A DNA stretch of 64,000 nt from an uncultured Spirochaetota bacterium (GTDB lineage: Bacteria > Spirochaetota > Spirochaetia > Treponematales > Rectinemataceae): NCBI GenBank assembly GCA_903821875.1, contig CAIJMU010000187.1, forward strand, positions 22,905-86,904, given 5' to 3'. The position numbers and the translations under genes are program-made. Below, in pieces: positions 60,612-64,000 of this stretch (the stretch's first letter is position 1; every line of letters begins with the position of its first letter). The notes beneath the pieces are model-generated. The model saw only the letters and a program-made list of their open reading frames with translations, was not told the DNA's origin and did not search any database.

Positions 60612-61433
60612 ATGTCGTCTGAACGATCAACGATACTCTGGATAGCAGTAGCTGTTAGTGCCTTTGTGCTCGTCGTCGCACTTGCCGGCGTCTTCCTGTT
60701 CTATCCGAGTCATGGAGCCCCCTCAGCGCCGGCGACGGTCGGCAACACTGCCGCGCCCAAGCCCCTCGACCCCCAGGACTACCTCAACGAACCGGCTACC
60801 GCACCCCAGGCTGCGGTGAATCGCCATGATGGCGACATAGTTGTGATATATGGGGACAAGCCTGCCAGCATGCCCCCCCTCGCGAGCCAGGGGAGCAACG
60901 TGACGACAATCGCCCCAGGCTCCCAGGCACCGGCAGCTTCCACTGGCGTTCCTCCTCCCGCATCTGCAGCCTCGGGTCCTGGCACGAATGCCCAGGCTAC
61001 GGCAAACGGAAACGGCACCGCAACGGCAACCGCGACTGCAACAGCCACCGCTACCGCAGTTGCACCTCAGCCCGCGCCAAAGGCTGCGCCGAAAGCAAGT
61101 ACCAGCTCCAGAACCAGCGCGGTCGCCAAGACAGGGGCCAAGGCCGGTGCAGCGGCCAAGCCAGCAGCTGCGAAGGTAGCACCAGTGACTGCGTACTGGA
61201 TCCAGGCAGCGTCCTTCCTCGAGCGAGGCAAGGCCGATACCCTCCGCGACGGGCTCGCAGGCAAGGGTATTGCAGCCCTCATAACCGTCAAGGACATCAA
61301 CGGAAAGAGCTGGTACCGGGTCAGGATCGGTCCGTGGAAAACCAGGAACGAGTCAGAGGGCTGGCTCGCCAAGGTGAAGTCAGTGGATGGCTGCGGCGAG
61401 GCCTTTATCAATACCCAGACCGGTTCGCCCTGA
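60612..61433 (+). CDS. SPOR-domain membrane protein
   Basis: A 273-residue protein: N-terminal membrane anchor (STILWIAVAVSAFVLVVALA), a long low-complexity Ala/Pro/Thr linker with an ATATAT run, and a C-terminal SPOR domain (~190-273: AYWIQAASFLERGKADTLRD; KDINGKSWYRVRIGPWKTRN). SPOR domains bind denuded peptidoglycan and localise proteins to the division site. ATG at 60612 follows GGAGGG; the earlier GTG-type start at 60552 adds an unlikely leader. A strong terminator follows. Confidence 0.85.
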   Translation: MSSERSTILWIAVAVSAFVLVVALAGVFLFYPSHGAPSAPATVGNTAAPKPLDPQDYLNEPATAPQAAVNRHDGDIVVIYGDKPASMPPLASQGSNVTTIAPGSQAPAASTGVPPPASAASGPGTNAQATANGNGTATATATATATATAVAPQPAPKAAPKASTSSRTSAVAKTGAKAGAAAKPAAAKVAPVTAYWIQAASFLERGKADTLRDGLAGKGIAALITVKDINGKSWYRVRIGPWKTRNESEGWLAKVKSVDGCGEAFINTQTGSP

Positions 61434-61455
61434 AAGGCATTCCACCGCAAAACTG

Positions 61456-61483
61456 AACCGCCGGAAAACCGGCGGTTTTTTTT
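61456..61483 (+). terminator. Rho-independent terminator after the SPOR gene
   Basis: AACCGCCGG (61456-61464) and CCGGCGGTT (61469-61477) form a stem with an AAAA loop, followed by a run of eight T (61476-61483). Textbook intrinsic terminator 22 bp after the stop codon; it closes the polA-coaE-SPOR group. Confidence 0.92.
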
Positions 61484-61535
61484 CTCAGATCAGATTCTCG
61501 AAGAGAGGCTCCGGCTCCAGCCGGAATCCTTCCAA

Positions 61536-62348
61536 TCATCTTCGTCGCCTTCGGGAAAGAGGACATCGCAGGGAGTAGCCACCTTTGGGTCTGACCTCGG
61601 GGACGCCACCCCGCCGGGGGGGGTAATCGGTCAGGACCTCCGTGGCGACCTGGACGGCGATCCTCGATTTTCCGATTCTGCCGGCACCGGTGAGGGTCAC
61701 CAGGCGGCTCTTTTCAAGCAGGTCGCGAATCTGAGCGATCTCCCTCAGCCGTCCAATGAAGCCGGTTGTCTGGGAGCTGCGGTTGTTGGGTACAGCGCTC
61801 AGTGACTCCAGGGGAGGAAACTCCTCCCGAAGTCCTGTTGCCAGGACCTGCCAGAGTCGCTGAGGCTTAAGAATTCCCTTCAGGAGGTTCTCGTTCATGT
61901 CCCTGAGATTCAAATCCTCGGGAAGCTCCGTCCCAAGCAACTCGGCGTGGTCACTGGAGACAAGTATCTGCCCTTCGTGAGTCGCGGACATGACGCGGTG
62001 CGCCAGCGCGAGGGTCATGTAGCCTCGATAGTCGTCGCCGCATCACTCGGAGGAGCCCGTATGGAGACCAATCAGCACCTTGATCCTGTGCCCACGGACA
62101 TCGACTCCGAGTCGTCGCTGGACTTCGACGGCGGCTTGTGTAGCTTCCACAATGTCAGAGAATGCGGCGCAGTAGGCATCGCCGACGATGTTGAAAACAT
62201 GACCGCTACGCTCTTCGATGCAGGCCTGGAGAATGTCATCGTGACATTGCTTTATCGCATCCCACTCGTCAGGACGCTCCTGGGCTAATACCGTGCTCCC
62301 TTCCATGTCCGAAAAAAAGAAGGTGATCGAGCCGGGTGGGGCCTGCAT
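61536..62348 (-). pseudogene. Broken adenylate/guanylate cyclase-AAA regulator
   Basis: The leftward frame starts at 62348 with a class III cyclase domain (MQAPPGSITFFFSDMEGSTV, HVFNIVGDAYCAAFSDIVEA, KVLIGLHTG), stops at a TGA (62045-62043), and continues in the same frame with YRGYMTLALAHRVMSATHEG, a cyclase C-terminal and linker (GILKPQRLWQVL), then the P-loop LTGAGRIGKSRIAVQVA of an NB-ARC/AfsR-type ATPase. After VLTDYP the similarity ends in an Arg-rich tail, so the gene also lacks most of its ATPase and C-terminal repeats. Intact relatives are large signalling proteins of ~1000 residues. Confidence 0.75.
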
Positions 62349-62658
62349 TGGAGAACTCCTTGCCTGTTTCCTGGACGTATTGCTGCATCCCGCAGTCTAG
62401 TCCTAATTGTATCGAATGTCATCCTGCCCTATTGTCTCCGAGTCACGACCGACCAGCTGTATGGCTCCGGCTGCTGACAAGTCCGAAATGGCCCGCCTGG
62501 GGGCCGGTAGAAGGGACTACAAAGGCAAAAGCCGAATCCCTATGCTCTCATCAGCCGGCCTCCCCTTTGTTTATTCAATGGCTCATGCGATTGTAATGGA
62601 TGCGAATTCATGGAAAAGCGCTCTATGGTGCCATCATGGGTAGCACAAGGAGCCTTGC
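62349..62658. other. Intergenic region, no gene seen
   Basis: About 310 bp between the broken cyclase gene and the receptor gene. Short reading frames here show no family resemblance, codon bias or ribosome site. I found no convincing promoter or RNA structure; the receptor promoter must lie here or just upstream. Confidence 0.5.
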
Positions 62659-64000
62659 ATGAGTTTGAAAAGAATCTTTGCCCTTTCAATAGCCATAGCT
62701 GTTGTTCTGGGCGCTCTTCTGGTGTTTGCCGCGGTCAACCTGGTCTCGGCGGAGTCAAGGCTCCAGGATAACATCGCCTATCAGAGGGATGCCATTCTCC
62801 TGTCGGAAACAATGACGGGCAGTTCGAAGGATCTCACCAACGACATCCGCCAGTATGCGATGACCGGCGATGTTTCCTATCGGACTTCATATTTCCACAC
62901 CCTGGATATCTCGAATGGAAAGGCAGCCCGGTCCAATGGAACAACCATTTCCTTCAAGGACTTGGTCAAAAACATGAAGCTCACCTCGGAGGAAAATGAC
63001 AACATCCTGAAGTCCAACGACTTCTCGATGAACCTCGTCAACCTGGAGACTGAGGTCATGACCTATGTCGACACCTGGATCAAGGACAACCCTGGCCTGG
63101 ACCTCAAGACTGGAGGCGACCTGGCGCTTCAGCTCCAGCAAGTGCGACTCTTCGACCGCGGCTACATGAACGAGATCGACAAGATCATGGCTCCGGTCAC
63201 CCAGTTCCAGACCCTTTTGATGCAGCGGGTGGCAGCCCAGGTGAAATCTGCTGAAGACACCGTGCAGTTCATGGAAGTCCTTTTCATTGTCGCCATGGCA
63301 GTCATGATGCTCGCCATAATCCTCATATTGATACTCCTGAGCCGGCATATCACCGGCTCCCTCGGCAAGAGTGTCGCTATCCTCGACAAGATGGCCACGG
63401 GAGATCTCAGCGACCGGCTCGTCATTACCTCGAAGGACGAGTTCGGCCAAATGGCCGCTTCGCTCTCGGCGGTTTCCGATTCCGTAAGCCTCCTCGTGGC
63501 AGATACAGGAATGCTTGCAAAGACGGCAGTAGAAGGCAAACTCGCCACCCGGGCAGACGCTTCCAAGCACCAGGGCGACTACCGCAAGGTCGTCGAGGGA
63601 GTCAACCAGACCCTGGACGCGGTCATCGGCCCCCTCAACACCGCGGCCAATTACGTCGACCGAATTTCCAAGGGCGACATTCCCCCGAAGATCACCGATG
63701 CATATAATGGCGACTTCAACGAGATCAAGAACAACCTGAACCAGGCCATCGACGCGGTGAATGCACTTGTCGCCGATTCTGGAATCCTCGTCAACGCTGC
63801 TGTTGACGGCAAGCTTGCCACGCGGGCTGACGCCACCATGCACCAGGGCGACTACCGCAGGATCGTCGAAGGCGTCAACAAGACCCTCGACGCTGTCATC
63901 GGCCCCCTCACGGTTGCAGCTAATTATGTTGACCGGATCAGCCAGGGCGACATACCCCCGAAGATCACCGATGCCTACAAGGGTGACTTCAACGAGATCA
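62659..64000 (+). CDS. Methyl-accepting chemotaxis-type receptor with tandem HAMP repeats (partial)
   Basis: The gene starts at ATG 62659, seven bases after AAGGAG, and runs off the window; 447 residues are visible. It has an N-terminal membrane helix (RIFALSIAIAVVLGALLVFA), a ~190-residue helical periplasmic sensor and a second membrane helix (VLFIVAMAVMMLAIILILIL). A first HAMP domain (LDKMATGDLSDRLVITSKDE) follows, then tandem ~92-residue HAMP-like repeats (KLATRADASKHQGDYRKVVE; LDAVIGPLNTAANYVDRISK; GDIPPKITDAYNGDFNEIKN), the second nearly identical. Such poly-HAMP arrays normally lead to an MCP signalling domain or kinase, which would be beyond the window. Confidence 0.85.
   Translation, partial: MSLKRIFALSIAIAVVLGALLVFAAVNLVSAESRLQDNIAYQRDAILLSETMTGSSKDLTNDIRQYAMTGDVSYRTSYFHTLDISNGKAARSNGTTISFKDLVKNMKLTSEENDNILKSNDFSMNLVNLETEVMTYVDTWIKDNPGLDLKTGGDLALQLQQVRLFDRGYMNEIDKIMAPVTQFQTLLMQRVAAQVKSAEDTVQFMEVLFIVAMAVMMLAIILILILLSRHITGSLGKSVAILDKMATGDLSDRLVITSKDEFGQMAASLSAVSDSVSLLVADTGMLAKTAVEGKLATRADASKHQGDYRKVVEGVNQTLDAVIGPLNTAANYVDRISKGDIPPKITDAYNGDFNEIKNNLNQAIDAVNALVADSGILVNAAVDGKLATRADATMHQGDYRRIVEGVNKTLDAVIGPLTVAANYVDRISQGDIPPKITDAYKGDFNEI

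Overview
The window is GC-rich bacterial chromosome, most likely from a spirochaete (order Spirochaetales). The main support is an EF-G closely resembling the mitochondrial/spirochaete type (spdEFG1), a long tandem-HAMP chemotaxis-type receptor, a dephospho-CoA kinase with an unusual GKN P-loop, and several secreted envelope proteins of uncertain family. This assignment is an inference; no rRNA gene is present to confirm it. I saw no tRNA, rRNA or CRISPR array.

Layout. 1-4.9 kb: a decayed accessory island holding an AbrB-type antitoxin, a PIN-domain remnant, a DUF3696-type AAA ATPase broken by a stop codon, a frameshift and an internal deletion, an intact Fic protein, a frameshifted remnant, an IS91-type transposase scrap and an AAA/DUF4143 ATPase. 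4.9-12.8 kb: a metallo-beta-lactamase-fold protein facing a leftward operon fusA, RecA/KaiC-like ATPase, REC-HPt, REC-metallo-beta-lactamase fusion, menA, CapK-like ligase, with a good promoter upstream of fusA. 13-17.7 kb: secreted proteins around a perfect 124-bp tandem repeat full of hairpins.

17.7-38 kb is the centrepiece: what reads as a complete transketolase-type sulfoquinovose (SQ) catabolic locus. A rightward operon encodes a KduI/IolB-like cupin isomerase, split transketolase, RpiB-type isomerase, acylating sulfoacetaldehyde-dehydrogenase-like enzyme, two-subunit ADP-forming CoA ligase and a DASS-type anion transporter. The leftward genes encode a GH31 sulfoquinovosidase with every SQ-recognition residue of E. 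coli YihQ conserved, a sugar ABC importer, and a second PotABC/AEP-type ABC transporter. A ROK repressor coupled to a DUF4867 protein is divergent from the pathway operon. An almost identical palindromic operator occurs twice in that divergent promoter region and, in a weaker form, in front of the importer, tying the two halves into one likely regulon.

38-41.9 kb: an RlmN/Cfr-type radical SAM enzyme, a DMT exporter, a rubrerythrin-Fur/PerR pair with a palindromic box, and a small secreted protein. 42-57 kb: a LacI-controlled run of tightly packed genes with an unusual combination: two ADP-ribosylglycohydrolase-family enzymes, a sugar ABC importer, a CitD-CitE fusion plus CitF (citrate-lyase-like), a polar amino-acid ABC transporter, a SAM hydrolase (DUF62) and a NagA-like deacetylase. 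I do not know a described pathway with this content. 57-61.5 kb: polA, coaE and a SPOR-domain protein ending in a strong terminator. 61.5-64 kb: a broken adenylate cyclase/AAA gene and the 5' part of a multi-HAMP receptor that leaves the window.
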